Of a stretch of 64,000 nucleotides of DNA, positions 25,917-35,090 are shown piece by piece. Source of the stretch: Noviherbaspirillum galbum (GTDB taxonomy: Bacteria; Pseudomonadota; Gammaproteobacteria; Burkholderiales; Burkholderiaceae_D); NCBI RefSeq assembly GCF_010974945.1, contig NZ_JAAIVB010000045.1, positions 62,001 to 126,000 on the forward strand, given 5' to 3'. Numbering within the stretch: the stretch's first letter is position 1; every line of letters begins with the position of its first letter. A model generated the notes under the pieces. That model saw nothing but the letters and a program-made list of their open reading frames with translations, had not been told where the DNA came from and ran no database searches. Position numbers and translations under genes: made by a program.

Positions 25917-27695
25917 TCAAAGGCCTCGCTTCGATGCCTCCCTGACGTGCGGATCGTTCGCGAACAAGGCCGGCGCGATGGCATTGTCCCGGATGGCAGC
26001 GGCGATCGCCGCCGCCACGGCGTCGACCGGTTCGCCGAGCGCACCGGCGATGCCTTCCGAGGAAAACAGCGCGAGGCTCAACATGGCGCGCTCGACGCGG
26101 CCGATGAGCCTGGCTGCCAACTCCGGCGTCGTTACCGGCGCCATTTCCTTGCCTGGCCCTGATTCGGTTGCTGCCCTTGGGTCGATGGTTGCCTTCGCCG
26201 GCGCCGCTTCAGCCAGATAAACATGCGCGCCGGGCGGACTGTCTTGCGGCGCGGCCGGCTGCAAGGCGCCTGACGCCGCAGCCGCATGGAAGGCGCGGTA
26301 TTGCCGGTTGAAGCGCAGGTTCACCTTGGCCCGGGTCAGCGCGACGTAAAGCAGGTTCACTTCCTGGTCGAAGTCCACCAGTTCATGGCGGTTGGGGCGT
26401 CCGTCCTTGTCGACGAGTTCGAAGAAGTCATCATCGAGCAGCACCTGGTCGAATTCCAGTCCCTTCGAACGGTGGGCCGTCATCAGGTAGAGATCCGCTT
26501 CCTGCATCGTCTCGCATGCTGCACGCACCACCTCGTCGATCAGGGACGGCAAGCTCGCCTTGTAGTCCTTCACGATGCCGACCAGGGCCATGATTTCCTT
26601 GTCCTCGACGTCCCGCGCATACGAGGAGAGCGCGGAAAAATCCGTGAATTCGCGATAGAAGGGATCCTGCACCAGTTCCGGCTTTCCGGCCCATATGCTG
26701 TGCACGTCATAGAGCTTGCCGAGCAGGTAGTTCTCCACCCCGCCGACGAAGTAGACCTTGCGGCTGCCCAGCGCTTCGACCGCGCGGCTGAACACGCCGG
26801 CGTTGGTGCGGCTGATGATGGCGTAAGGTTTGCCGGGGTCGATGTCTTCCGCCGGCGCGGCGCCGGCCGCCCTGCCGACGATGGTCTGGGTTTCGCCCTT
26901 GAAGTAATGCAAGAGGTTGGTTGCCGCCTGCGCCACGAAGCGTCCGAAGCGCATGGAGTGGGTCAGGTAGAGCACGTCGGCCGAAGGCAGCATGCGCATG
27001 GCATCCACGCTGCCGCGGAAGGCATAGATCGATTGATGGCGGTCGCCTACCAGGACCTTCGTGCAGGGCTGGCCGAGCACGATCGCCGCGGTGACGAGAT
27101 TCGTGTCCTGCGCTTCGTCGAGCAGGATGATGTCATAGCGCCGCGCCAGGCGAGGCCGGGAAAGCTGGTACAGCTTCAGGTAGCCGTCATGCGGCAGCGG
27201 CAGCGGCGTATTGGGATTGGACAGGTCGGTCCAGATGCGCTGCGCTGCAGCCGCGATCTGGACCCGGTCGGACCACGCGAGTTCCGGCGCCACATGCTCC
27301 ACCTGCACGGCGTCGGTGTCTCCATACATGAACGCCTCCAGCGCCTTGACGATGAAGCCGGCGAGGATCACGTCGAGCTCGCGGTAGACTCGCGTCAGGT
27401 CGCTAGGCCGCAATGCGCCGAGCTTGTGCCGGAAGCGCTTGCCGACGGCCTGGTACGCAAGGCTGTGCATGGTGCGGCACTCGACATGCGGCGAAAAGGA
27501 CTGCCCGGCCTCGTCGGCGATCGCCTTGTTGAAGGCGAGATAAAGAATGCGGGACTGCGGACGCGCCGCTGCATAGGCGCGCAGCGTGGTCGTCTTGCCA
27601 GTGCCGGCGAAGGCATTCACGACCAGCTCGGATGCCTTGCAGGCGATCACTGCCTGCTGCTCTTCGGTCAGGCGCAAGCCAGGCGGAGACGTCAT
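25917..27695 (-). CDS. UvrD/FBH1-like superfamily 1 DNA helicase
   Basis: A 592-aa SF1 helicase, shorter than UvrD and closest in layout to the FBH1-like group. Motif I is AFAGTGKTTTLRA (about 28-40), Ia ILYLAFNKAIADEA, II ILLDEAQDTN (about 190-199), III VLVGDRHQSIYAFRG, IV/V LYLMTAHRSKGLEFDQVLLDDDF and VI NLLYVALTRAKVNLRF. The last about 100 residues are low-complexity and unassigned. It overlaps the upstream 230-aa gene by 4 bases and is the last gene of the recombinase cassette, so it may process DNA during movement or repair of the element. No nuclease domain is visible. Confidence 0.88.
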   Translation of the reverse strand: MTSPPGLRLTEEQQAVIACKASELVVNAFAGTGKTTTLRAYAAARPQSRILYLAFNKAIADEAGQSFSPHVECRTMHSLAYQAVGKRFRHKLGALRPSDLTRVYRELDVILAGFIVKALEAFMYGDTDAVQVEHVAPELAWSDRVQIAAAAQRIWTDLSNPNTPLPLPHDGYLKLYQLSRPRLARRYDIILLDEAQDTNLVTAAIVLGQPCTKVLVGDRHQSIYAFRGSVDAMRMLPSADVLYLTHSMRFGRFVAQAATNLLHYFKGETQTIVGRAAGAAPAEDIDPGKPYAIISRTNAGVFSRAVEALGSRKVYFVGGVENYLLGKLYDVHSIWAGKPELVQDPFYREFTDFSALSSYARDVEDKEIMALVGIVKDYKASLPSLIDEVVRAACETMQEADLYLMTAHRSKGLEFDQVLLDDDFFELVDKDGRPNRHELVDFDQEVNLLYVALTRAKVNLRFNRQYRAFHAAAASGALQPAAPQDSPPGAHVYLAEAAPAKATIDPRAATESGPGKEMAPVTTPELAARLIGRVERAMLSLALFSSEGIAGALGEPVDAVAAAIAAAIRDNAIAPALFANDPHVREASKRGL

Positions 27696-28384
27696 GCGCT
27701 GGCATCCCCGCTGGTGCGCGTCGCGCCGGCAAAGCGCGGAACGAGAACGTCACGATAGATCGCCAGGTGAAACTCCATCTTCTTCAAGGCCTTGACCCGG
27801 TTGATCGTCGGCCGGTCGCTGATCCTGAGTTCCCGCAGCGCGCGTTCCGCGTCGTCGGCCAGGGCCTGCGCCTGCGTCCAGAGGTTGGGCGGCGCCGCGA
27901 CCTCCGTGCCATCGCCGCGCTTCAAGCCGACCGCATGGTTGGCATAGGCGCGTCCGCCCTTGTTCACCAGGGTGGAGAAGGGATTGAAGGCAAGCATTTC
28001 GCCGGGCTGGGCGTTGATCAGCTTATGCGAGAGGCGCTGGGCCATCTCGGACGCGAGGTCGAGCGACACGATCACGTTTTCGCCATCGCCCTCGAAGCCC
28101 ATCCTGACCTTGTGATAGTCGTTGCCTGCCTCATCGTGCGTCGTTGCCAGCTTGATGGATGACCATCGTCCCGATACCGGTTTCGGCTTGAGGCCAAGCA
28201 GTGCGAGATGAGCGCGGACCACCTCGGTCGCGCCGTTCTTCGCAAATCCCGAAAAGCCGGAGCGCCACGCCTTCTCGCCCACCTCGCCCGCTGCCTTTTT
28301 CAACGCGGCGTCCACCGCGCTGTTGCCAACTGGCAGGAGCATCCCGGCGACGGTGTGGTAATGCATCAGGATCGCGAGGGTCAT
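27692..28384 (-). CDS. Hypothetical protein of the recombinase-helicase cassette
   Basis: A 230-aa protein I do not recognise. It has no signal peptide or membrane segment. The middle (about residues 70-150) is strand-rich and regularly spaced (GRWSSIKLATTHDEAGNDYHKVRMGF, NVIVSLDLASEMAQRLSHKLINAQPGEMLAFNPFS). A helical stretch follows (QAQALADDAERALRELRIS, then INRVKALKKMEFHLAIYRDVLVPRF). The order of strands, together with tight coupling to a helicase (4-base overlap), would suit a DNA-binding partner such as an ssDNA-binding protein. That is inference only. It lies 91 bases after the recombinase gene. Confidence 0.6.
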   Translation of the reverse strand: MTLAILMHYHTVAGMLLPVGNSAVDAALKKAAGEVGEKAWRSGFSGFAKNGATEVVRAHLALLGLKPKPVSGRWSSIKLATTHDEAGNDYHKVRMGFEGDGENVIVSLDLASEMAQRLSHKLINAQPGEMLAFNPFSTLVNKGGRAYANHAVGLKRGDGTEVAAPPNLWTQAQALADDAERALRELRISDRPTINRVKALKKMEFHLAIYRDVLVPRFAGATRTSGDASA

Positions 28385-28449
28385 GTTACTTTTCTCAATC
28401 TTTACCTGGTTGGCCGTCAGCGCGGGCGAATGTTCAATGATAAGTCGAT

Positions 28450-28471
28450 ATCGCCTTCGTAGGCAGGCGAT
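28450..28471. other. Intergenic hairpin inside the cassette
   Basis: ATCGCCT-N8-AGGCGAT forms a 7-bp stem just downstream of the recombinase stop. There is no T run. It may reduce read-through into the 230-aa gene or stabilise an mRNA end. Confidence 0.35.
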
Positions 28472-28475
28472 TGCA

Positions 28476-29561
28476 TCATGCCTTGCGGGACTTCGTTCCC
28501 GCCCCGGACCGGTGCTGTTCGCGCTGATGGCTCAATGCCGTGGCATAGGTTTCCATCGCTCGCGCGGTCCGGTGGCCAAGCTGGCCAGAAACGGTTTCCG
28601 GCACTTCGCCGGTAGCCAGCCGGGAGACCGCGAAGCTGTTGCGCAGCGTCCTGCCGCCCTTGCGCGGCACGTCCAGCCCCGCGCGCTCATAGGTTTCCCT
28701 GGTCTTGCGGTAAATCCAGGTCTTGTCCATGCGGCGTCCGCGGTTGTTTGGAAACAGCAACGGTCCGCCCACGGGCAGCGCCTGCCGCTCGGCCACCCAG
28801 TCGAGCACGATCGCCGTGGCCGGCGGACGCAGGAGCGCGACGTGCCACTGGACCGTGCCATGGGCCGATGCCGGCGACACCTCGATGGGAACGCAGCCCT
28901 GCTCGTCACGCTCGTCGCGCTTCACGTTGATCGTGTAGAGCCCCGTCACCTCGGCGACCTTCAACCCCGCGCCGAGCATGATCGCTTGCAAGGCACGATC
29001 GCGCCTCGCCTCCCAGCCGGCAAGCGGGTCGCCATCGCGCCGCGGCGGGTCGGGAAGCGCATCCAGGAAGGCTTGCTGCTGCTCGGGCGTCAAGGCCACG
29101 GTTTTCTTGTTCTGGCCACGAAGCCTGCTGGAGCCGGCCATCGCGACGTTCATGCCAGCCGCGGGGTTGGGATGGATCTGCAGATGCTTGTAGACCCGTT
29201 CCAGCATGGTGAGATATTGCCGCCGTATCGTCGCGGACTGGATGATGCGCGCGCCATCCAGTCCGCGTTGTTCGAGGAAGGTCTCGATCCACTCGCGGCT
29301 CAGCAGCCAGAACGGCACGTCGATCCCAACCGACCAGCGGAGGAAACGATTCCACATGTGGCGGTAGACGTCCGCGCTGGACTTGCGCAGCGGATAGGTT
29401 CCCTTGGGCCTGCCGTTCTTGCCCACCGCATTCGCGCCCGGCCGGCGAAGCGACAATTCCACGAAGGCCATCGAGGACACGAATGCGTCGAAGGCGGCCT
29501 GGGGATTGGTCTGCCACACCTCGGGGACGTCGAACAAATCTCCTGCTGGGTGATTCGTCAT
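28476..29561 (-). CDS. Tyrosine recombinase/integrase family protein with altered catalytic residues
   Basis: A 361-aa protein with the two-domain plan of XerC/phage integrases: a core-binding N-terminal half (SADVYRHMWNRFLRWSVG, WIETFLEQRG) and a catalytic half (ALTPEQQQAFLDAL, ALQAIMLGAGLKVAEVTGLY, GRTLRNSFAVSRLATGEVPETVSGQLGH, AMETYATAL). The nucleophile-type Tyr339, His330 and second Arg307 are present. The first catalytic Arg (GLR-x-x-E motif) is Lys201 and the His of HxxR is Arg304. It may therefore be a divergent active enzyme or a DNA-binding relic. ATG 29561 follows AGAGAG; another ATG at 29597 lacks a ribosome site. First gene of the cassette. Confidence 0.82.
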   Translation of the reverse strand: MTNHPAGDLFDVPEVWQTNPQAAFDAFVSSMAFVELSLRRPGANAVGKNGRPKGTYPLRKSSADVYRHMWNRFLRWSVGIDVPFWLLSREWIETFLEQRGLDGARIIQSATIRRQYLTMLERVYKHLQIHPNPAAGMNVAMAGSSRLRGQNKKTVALTPEQQQAFLDALPDPPRRDGDPLAGWEARRDRALQAIMLGAGLKVAEVTGLYTINVKRDERDEQGCVPIEVSPASAHGTVQWHVALLRPPATAIVLDWVAERQALPVGGPLLFPNNRGRRMDKTWIYRKTRETYERAGLDVPRKGGRTLRNSFAVSRLATGEVPETVSGQLGHRTARAMETYATALSHQREQHRSGAGTKSRKA

Positions 29562-30075
29562 CGTTCTCTCTTTCTCAAGATCGCCGGTCGTGGTCATATA
29601 ATCAACTAATATACACGCTACCGGACAGACAGAGGGGCGCGACCGGCTTTGGCCTTGGCGAACGGCATGAGGCTGCTGCCTGGCTGCCCGCCTTTCAAGA
29701 GGCCATTCCTTCTAGCAGGTAAATCCAGTTAAAAGGGAAATCCTTTTCAAAAGGAAAATCCTCTTCCATTCCAAAGTTCGGCAGGAAAGGAGTCCGGAGC
29801 GCTGTTTTTCAACTGCTGATGACTTGTTTATTAGTTGAGTTTCCTGCGACTCGAGAGGTCCTTGAGTTTCGACCCGCAAAAGACCAGGCACAACGGGTAC
29901 GCGAAGACTGCCGGAAGCGGAGCGTGTTCAGAAAAAGTCGATCAGGGAGGAATCGGCGGCTCGGCGGAAGGCGGAGCGCCCAGGGCAGCAGCGTGCCGGA
30001 GAGATGTGTGCAGGCCGTCCTGCTCGGCACAGGCCCCGGCGAAAAGCCGGAACCTGTGCCGTATCGTTCAGCGCG
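29562..30075. repeat. Repeat-bearing AT-richer leader of the recombinase cassette
   Basis: No credible gene lies in this roughly 0.5-kb gap. It holds a 14-bp inverted repeat with 13 matches: TCAACTAATATACA (29602-29615) against TGTTTATTAGTTGA (29825-29838). AAATCC is repeated three times at 17-18-base spacing (29721, 29738, 29756) around the palindrome CCTTTT-C-AAAAGG, and TTGAGTTTC occurs twice (29835, 29862). The left arm overlaps TATATT, a possible -10 for the recombinase gene. These could be recombinase-binding sites, an attachment region or operators. Confidence 0.5.
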
Positions 30076-31515
30076 TCAGACGTTCATGACCGCCACGGAA
30101 CGCGCATTCAGGTAGGCGTCCATGGCTTCGGGTCCACCCTCGGAGCCATAGCCCGAATCCTTGATGCCGCCGAAGGGCATCTCGGCCGACGGGATGGCCG
30201 GCATGTTGATCCACAGCATGCCGACTTCCACCCTGCGCGTGAGCAGGTCGGCGTTCTTCAACGACCGGGTGAAGGCATAGCCTGCCAGGCCGTAGGACAG
30301 GCGGTTGGCTTCGGCAATCGCCTCGTCCAGCGTATTGAAGCTCCGGATCGCAGCCATCGGGCCGAAGGGCTCGTCGTTGAATACCTTCGCTTCCAGGGGC
30401 ACGTCGGACAGGATGGTGGGTTGCCAGAAGTTGCCGGCCTCGCCGATGCGCGCGCCGCCGGCGAGCACCTTGGCGCCCCGGTCAACCGCATCCTTCGTGA
30501 ATTCAGCCATGGCCGCCAGCCGGCGGGGATTGGCCAGCGGACCCATCTGCGTGCCCTCGGCAAGGCCGTCGCCCACCTTCAGCGCCTGGGCATGCTGCAC
30601 CATGGCGCGCTCGAAGTCGCCGCGCACGCTCTCGTGCACCAGGAAGCGCGTGGGCGAAATGCAGACCTGTCCGGCATTGCGGAATTTCGCGGCGCCGGCC
30701 GCCTTCACGGCGAGCGCGATGTCGGCATCCTCGCAGACGATGACCGGCGCGTGGCCGCCCAGCTCCATGGTGACGCGCTTCATGTGCTGGCCGGCGATAC
30801 CCGCAAGCATCTTGCCCACGGGCGTGGATCCGGTGAAGGTGATCTTGCGGATGACGGGATGCGGAATGAGGTAGTTCGAAATCTCGGCCGGGTTGCCATA
30901 GACCAGCCCGAGCACGCCGGGCGGCAAGCCCGCGTCGGCGAAGGCCTGGATGAGCGCGGCCGGACCTGCCGGCGTTTCCTCGGGCGCCTTCACCAGCATC
31001 GAGCAGCCGGAGGCGAGCGCCGCGCCCACCTTGCGCACCACCTGGTTGATCGGGAAATTCCACGGCGTGAAGGCGGCGACGGGGCCGACCGGGTCCTTGA
31101 TGACCATCTGGCGCACCGCCAGGTTGGTGCGGGACGGCACGAGGCGGCCATAGAGGCGGAAGCCTTCCTCGGCGAACCATTCGATGATGTCCGCGGCGGC
31201 CAGGGCCTCGCCCTTGGCTTCGACGAAGGGCTTGCCCTGTTCCTGCGTCAGGACGCGGCCGATGTTTTCCGCGCGCTCGCGCATCAAGCCGGCGGCGCGG
31301 CGCATGATCTTGCTGCGTTCGACCGGCAGCATGTCGCGCCAGACCTCGAATCCCTTCTGCGCGGCTTCCAGGGCGCGATCGAGATCCGCGCGGGAAGCGC
31401 TCGCCACGCGGCCGATTTCCTGGCCGGTGGCGGGGTTGTGAACGGCAAGCGTGCGGCCGTCGGCAGCATCCTGCCACTGGCCATTGATGAACAGCTGGGT
31501 ATTTGGATAGGTCAT
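30076..31515 (-). CDS. NAD(P)-dependent succinate-semialdehyde dehydrogenase-like aldehyde dehydrogenase
   Basis: A 479-aa ALDH of the GabD/SSADH subgroup. Hallmarks: [27 protein letters not shown] at the N-terminus, [33 protein letters not shown], the general-base Glu in [11 protein letters not shown], the nucleophile Cys in [18 protein letters not shown], and EPFGPMAAI / [16 protein letters not shown] at the C-terminus. ATG 31515 gives the family length; 16 upstream codons were rejected. It oxidises an aldehyde to the acid in the cytosol and is the last gene of the catabolic cluster, 199 bases after the DUF4188 gene. The exact substrate is unproven. Confidence 0.9.
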   Translation of the reverse strand: MTYPNTQLFINGQWQDAADGRTLAVHNPATGQEIGRVASASRADLDRALEAAQKGFEVWRDMLPVERSKIMRRAAGLMRERAENIGRVLTQEQGKPFVEAKGEALAAADIIEWFAEEGFRLYGRLVPSRTNLAVRQMVIKDPVGPVAAFTPWNFPINQVVRKVGAALASGCSMLVKAPEETPAGPAALIQAFADAGLPPGVLGLVYGNPAEISNYLIPHPVIRKITFTGSTPVGKMLAGIAGQHMKRVTMELGGHAPVIVCEDADIALAVKAAGAAKFRNAGQVCISPTRFLVHESVRGDFERAMVQHAQALKVGDGLAEGTQMGPLANPRRLAAMAEFTKDAVDRGAKVLAGGARIGEAGNFWQPTILSDVPLEAKVFNDEPFGPMAAIRSFNTLDEAIAEANRLSYGLAGYAFTRSLKNADLLTRRVEVGMLWINMPAIPSAEMPFGGIKDSGYGSEGGPEAMDAYLNARSVAVMNV

Positions 31516-31714
31516 GTTGGTTCGAGCCTCAATGAATCGCGATGTGGTTCTGGATTGCGTCACGGAAAAACCCGCGGGCGCCGCGCTTGCTCTCGGCAGG
31601 ACGACGGCAAGCTTCTGGGCGGCACGCCGGCGGAGAGACGAAAACTATAACAGCTTCATTCCGGGCGCGTGTCCGGCGGGTACGGCGATGACTGCGGCCA
31701 TGGCGCTCATGCGT

Positions 31715-32224
31715 TCAAGGATAGAGATTGTCTTCGCCGACTGGCGCCGGAAAAGCCGTCGTTTCCGGCCGACGCGCCCTGCCCCGCGCGGAATACATGC
31801 TGCCGCGCGCCTCCACCTTCGGCGCGAAGCACAGCAAGCCGGTATCGCGCGTCATGTCGTCGTACACGGCCTCCATGCCGCCCTGCATGAAGTAAGTCTC
31901 ATGCCAGAAGCCCGTTCCTCCGGAATCATGCAGGAACTGTTTCCACCAGACGCGATGCGGTTCGGAGCGCGCCCACGCCTCGAGCGTCTCGAAGTCGCGC
32001 CAGTATTGCCGCATGCCGACGTGAGGCGGAAACAGGGAGAACACCAGGTTTTCGTGCAGCAGCAAACCGTCGGGCATGGCATCGACGGACTTGGCGATTT
32101 TCGGACCGAAGCCGAGCAGCGTCTTCAGCCCGGCCAGCGTATTGACGCGCATGCCGAGGTAGATCACGACCAGGTCAGGATAGGCGGAAAGATCGACGGT
32201 ACGGCGATGAACCTTCGTTGTCAT
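31715..32224 (-). CDS. DUF4188 domain protein
   Basis: A 169-aa soluble protein of the DUF4188 family, recognisable by LVVIYLGMRVNTLAGLKTLLGFGPKIAKSV, then FSLFPPHVGMRQYWRDFETLEAWARSEPHRVWWKQFL and the final GFWHETYFMQGGMEAVYDDM. The fold is related to dimeric alpha/beta-barrel monooxygenase or aldoxime-dehydratase-like proteins, but no activity is established. It lies between citF and the SSADH-like gene, all on the minus strand. Confidence 0.8.
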   Translation of the reverse strand: MTTKVHRRTVDLSAYPDLVVIYLGMRVNTLAGLKTLLGFGPKIAKSVDAMPDGLLLHENLVFSLFPPHVGMRQYWRDFETLEAWARSEPHRVWWKQFLHDSGGTGFWHETYFMQGGMEAVYDDMTRDTGLLCFAPKVEARGSMYSARGRARRPETTAFPAPVGEDNLYP

Positions 32225-32333
32225 GGCGCTGCCCTCCGTGGCGAATGCAACGCGGCCGGCGGGATGCCGGACGCAGCAGGCTTCATTCTATGCGATGCGC
32301 CTGCCAGCGAAACCATCATTTCCCGGATGGCTT

Positions 32334-33857
32334 TCAGGCCAGGTGGTCTGCCTGCCTCACCACGTCGATGACCGAACCGTCCCGGTACTCGACCACCGCC
32401 ACCACGCGCCCCACTGATCCTTCTGACCCCGCTGATGGCGGCGCGATCGCGACGGACGCCCCTGCCCGCGCGAGATCGCGCAAACGCTCGATGGGCAGCA
32501 CGTCGATGCCGTGCGACAAGAAGCGCTCCGCCAGGTCCGGCCTGCGCGGGTTGACCGCCACGCCCTTCTCGGTGACCAGCACGTCGATCGTTTCCCCCGG
32601 GGTCGTCACGGTCGTCACCCGGTCCACCACCTTGGCGATGCCTGCGGCGTGCAAGCGGGTGGTCACGAGCGCCAGCCTGGCGCCTTTCGCCGCGTCCGCA
32701 TGTCCGCCGGATCCGCCGATGATCACGCCATCGGAGCCGGTGGTCACGTTCACGTTGAAGGCGAGGTCGATTTCCGCCGCGCCGAGCACCATCACGTCGA
32801 GCTGGTCGACGACCGCGCCGCGCTGGTGGGGATTGGCATACATGGACGCCGACATGCAATGGTGCGCCGGATGCCGGCGGTATGAGGCCACCGCCTTCAG
32901 ATCGAAGCATTGCACGTCGAGCAGCGCGCCGAACAGGCCCTCGTCCAGCATGTCCACGATGTACCCGGTGATGCCGCCGGAGGCGAAGCTGCCGCGCACA
33001 GCGCGTTCATGCATGAGCTTGCGCACTTGCGCCGCCACGGCGAGGGAAATGCCGCCGGCGCCGGTCTGGAACGAGAACCCGTCTTCCAGCAGCCCTGACG
33101 CGGCGATGACCTTGCCCGCGGTTTCGGCGATCGCCAGGCCGACCGGGTCGGATGTGGCGCGCGTCGTTCCCGACACGATGCCGGCGGGATTGCCGATCGC
33201 CTCGACCTCGACGACGTAGTCCACCTGGTCCTGCGCGATGTCGATGGGCGAAGCGGGAAAGGGAACGAGGTTGTCGGTGATCGCAACGACGCGGCGCGCG
33301 TGGGCCGCGTCCACCATGGCATATCCCAGGGTGCCGCAGGCGGCGGGCCCGTCGGTGCCGTTGATGTTGCCGAAGGCATCGGCCGTTGGTGCAGCGATGA
33401 AGGCGACGTCGATCTTGAGTTCGCCCGAGGCGATGGCTCTCGCCCGTCCGCCATGGGTCTGCAGCACCACCGGTGCGGCCAGTTCGCCGCGCGAGATCGC
33501 GCGCGCGACCGGGCCCGAGGCATAGGCGGTGAGGAGGCCGCCCACCACGCCCTCGCGGATATGGTCCACCATCGGCGCGTGCACCGGGAAGATGGAGCTC
33601 GCCGCGACGGTGATTCCCCGGATGCCCATGGCGGCGATTTCCATGAGCACCATGTTGACTACCGAATCACCGTTGCGCAGGTGATGATGAAAGGAGATCG
33701 TGCCGCCGTCCTTCAGTCCCGCCGCCTCGATTGCCGCCCGCAGGCCCGGCATGAGCTTGGAGCGCGACTGGTTCTTGCCGCGGCCGAGGCCGGCCGAGCG
33801 GAAGGAATGGATCGCGCCGTAGCCGTCCAGGAAGGCGGGAATACGCTCGCTACGCAT
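32334..33857 (-). CDS. citF: Citrate lyase alpha subunit / citrate CoA-transferase-like protein
   Basis: A 507-aa family member of full length. CitF features are continuous: GLGRGKNQSRSKLMPGLRAAIEAAGLKDGGTISFHHHLRNGD, AASSIFPVHAPMVDHIREGVV, TYASGPVARAISRGELAAPVVLQTHGGRARAI, GNINGTDGPAACGTLGYAMVDA and NVNVTTGSDGVIIGGSGGHADAAKGA. In citrate lyase this subunit transfers the acyl-carrier thiol group to citrate. Here citD, citE, citC, citX and citG are absent nearby, and the gene sits between an alcohol dehydrogenase (6-base gap) and a DUF4188 gene. A role as a free CoA-transferase activating the acid made by the neighbouring dehydrogenases is a reasonable inference. Confidence 0.9.
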   Translation of the reverse strand: MRSERIPAFLDGYGAIHSFRSAGLGRGKNQSRSKLMPGLRAAIEAAGLKDGGTISFHHHLRNGDSVVNMVLMEIAAMGIRGITVAASSIFPVHAPMVDHIREGVVGGLLTAYASGPVARAISRGELAAPVVLQTHGGRARAIASGELKIDVAFIAAPTADAFGNINGTDGPAACGTLGYAMVDAAHARRVVAITDNLVPFPASPIDIAQDQVDYVVEVEAIGNPAGIVSGTTRATSDPVGLAIAETAGKVIAASGLLEDGFSFQTGAGGISLAVAAQVRKLMHERAVRGSFASGGITGYIVDMLDEGLFGALLDVQCFDLKAVASYRRHPAHHCMSASMYANPHQRGAVVDQLDVMVLGAAEIDLAFNVNVTTGSDGVIIGGSGGHADAAKGARLALVTTRLHAAGIAKVVDRVTTVTTPGETIDVLVTEKGVAVNPRRPDLAERFLSHGIDVLPIERLRDLARAGASVAIAPPSAGSEGSVGRVVAVVEYRDGSVIDVVRQADHLA

Positions 33858-33863
33858 GGCGTT

Positions 33864-34988
33864 TCAGAGTACGACCACGTCTCGCAGGCTCTGTCCGGCG
33901 GCAAGCCGGTCGAAGCCACGGTTGATGTCGGCCAGCGCGAGGCGCTCGCCCATCAGCGCGTCGATGGGCAGCTTCCCCGCCTGGTAAAGGCCGATGTAGC
34001 GCGGGATGTCACGCGCCGGCACGCAGGAGCCGATGTAGCTTCCCTTGACGGTGCGTTCCTCCGCCACCAGGCTGACCTGCTGCAGCGCCCAGGTGCTGGC
34101 GGGATTCGGCAATCCGGCGGTCACGGTGGTGCCGCCGCGGCGCGTCATGCGGTAAGCCATCTCCATCGCCTGCACCGAGCCGGCCATTTCAAGGGCATGG
34201 TCCACGCCGCCTTTCGTCAGTTCCTTGACCTTGGCCACGGCATCCGGATCGCGCGCATTGATGACGGCGGTCGCACCGAGCGAACGCGCGACTTCCAGCT
34301 TGCTGTCGTTGATGTCCACGGCGATGACCTGCCTCGCGCCGGAAGCGATCGCGCCCAGCATGGCGCACAGGCCGACGCCGCCCAGTCCGAGCACCGCCGC
34401 CGAGGTGCCGGCCTGGATCTGCGCGGTGTTGATCGCCGCGCCCACGCCGGTCAGCACGGCGCAGCCGAACAGGGCGGCTTCGACCGGGTCGATGTCGGCC
34501 TCGATCTTCACGCAGGAACGGCGGGATACGACCGCATGCGTGGCAAATGCCGAGACGCCGACATGGTGGTGGACATGATGCACGCCGCTATGCAGCCGGC
34601 GCGCGCCGGACAGCAGCGTGCCTTCGGTGTTCGCGGCCGCGCCCGGTTCGCACAAGGCCGGCCTGCCTTCCATGCAAGGCAGGCAATGGCCGCAGCTCGG
34701 CACGAACACCAATACGACCAGGTCGCCAGGCTTCAGGTCATGCACGCCCGCGCCGGCTTCCACCACCTCGCCGGACGCCTCGTGCCCGAGCGCCATCGGC
34801 ACGGGACGCGGCCGGTCGCCGTTCAGCACCGAGAGATCGGAATGGCAAAGCCCGGCGGCGCGCAGCTTGATCAGCACCTCCCCGGGGCCGGGCGGGTCGA
34901 GGTCGAGTTCCTCGATGCGCAGCGGCTTGCTCTGATCAAACGGCGCTTCGGCGCCCACCTGGCGCAGCACGGCGGCCTGGATCTTCAT
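33864..34988 (-). CDS. Zinc-dependent alcohol dehydrogenase (MDR family)
   Basis: A 374-aa medium-chain dehydrogenase/reductase. Catalytic zinc ligands are visible in AAGLCHSDLSVLNGD (Cys) and ALGHEASGEV (His-Glu). The structural zinc lobe has four Cys in SCGHCLPCMEGRPALC. The Rossmann motif is VLGLGGVGLCAMLGAIASG followed by AVDINDSKLEVARSLGA, with Asp suggesting NAD preference. Length and the INxGFDxLxxG C-terminus match class III-like alcohol dehydrogenases. Oxidises an alcohol to an aldehyde for the downstream ALDHs of the same cluster. Confidence 0.92.
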   Translation of the reverse strand: MKIQAAVLRQVGAEAPFDQSKPLRIEELDLDPPGPGEVLIKLRAAGLCHSDLSVLNGDRPRPVPMALGHEASGEVVEAGAGVHDLKPGDLVVLVFVPSCGHCLPCMEGRPALCEPGAAANTEGTLLSGARRLHSGVHHVHHHVGVSAFATHAVVSRRSCVKIEADIDPVEAALFGCAVLTGVGAAINTAQIQAGTSAAVLGLGGVGLCAMLGAIASGARQVIAVDINDSKLEVARSLGATAVINARDPDAVAKVKELTKGGVDHALEMAGSVQAMEMAYRMTRRGGTTVTAGLPNPASTWALQQVSLVAEERTVKGSYIGSCVPARDIPRYIGLYQAGKLPIDALMGERLALADINRGFDRLAAGQSLRDVVVL

Positions 34989-35090
34989 GGGATACCTCGT
35001 TACGGTTTAGGTTTAGGTGCACGCGATCTGCTACTTCCCCGTCAAGACGCGCGGGCCCTGCTCCTTCCCCTGCAAGGGGAAGGAGCCAAC

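Noticed and set aside
26286-27758. A 490-codon plus-strand open frame antisense to the helicase
   Set aside because: The minus-strand helicase has all SF1 motifs; the antisense product shows none.
29721-29761. Possible CRISPR-like array from the AAATCC repeats
   Set aside because: The repeat unit is only six bases and the intervals are 11-12 bases; no spacers or cas genes are present, so it was listed as repeats instead.
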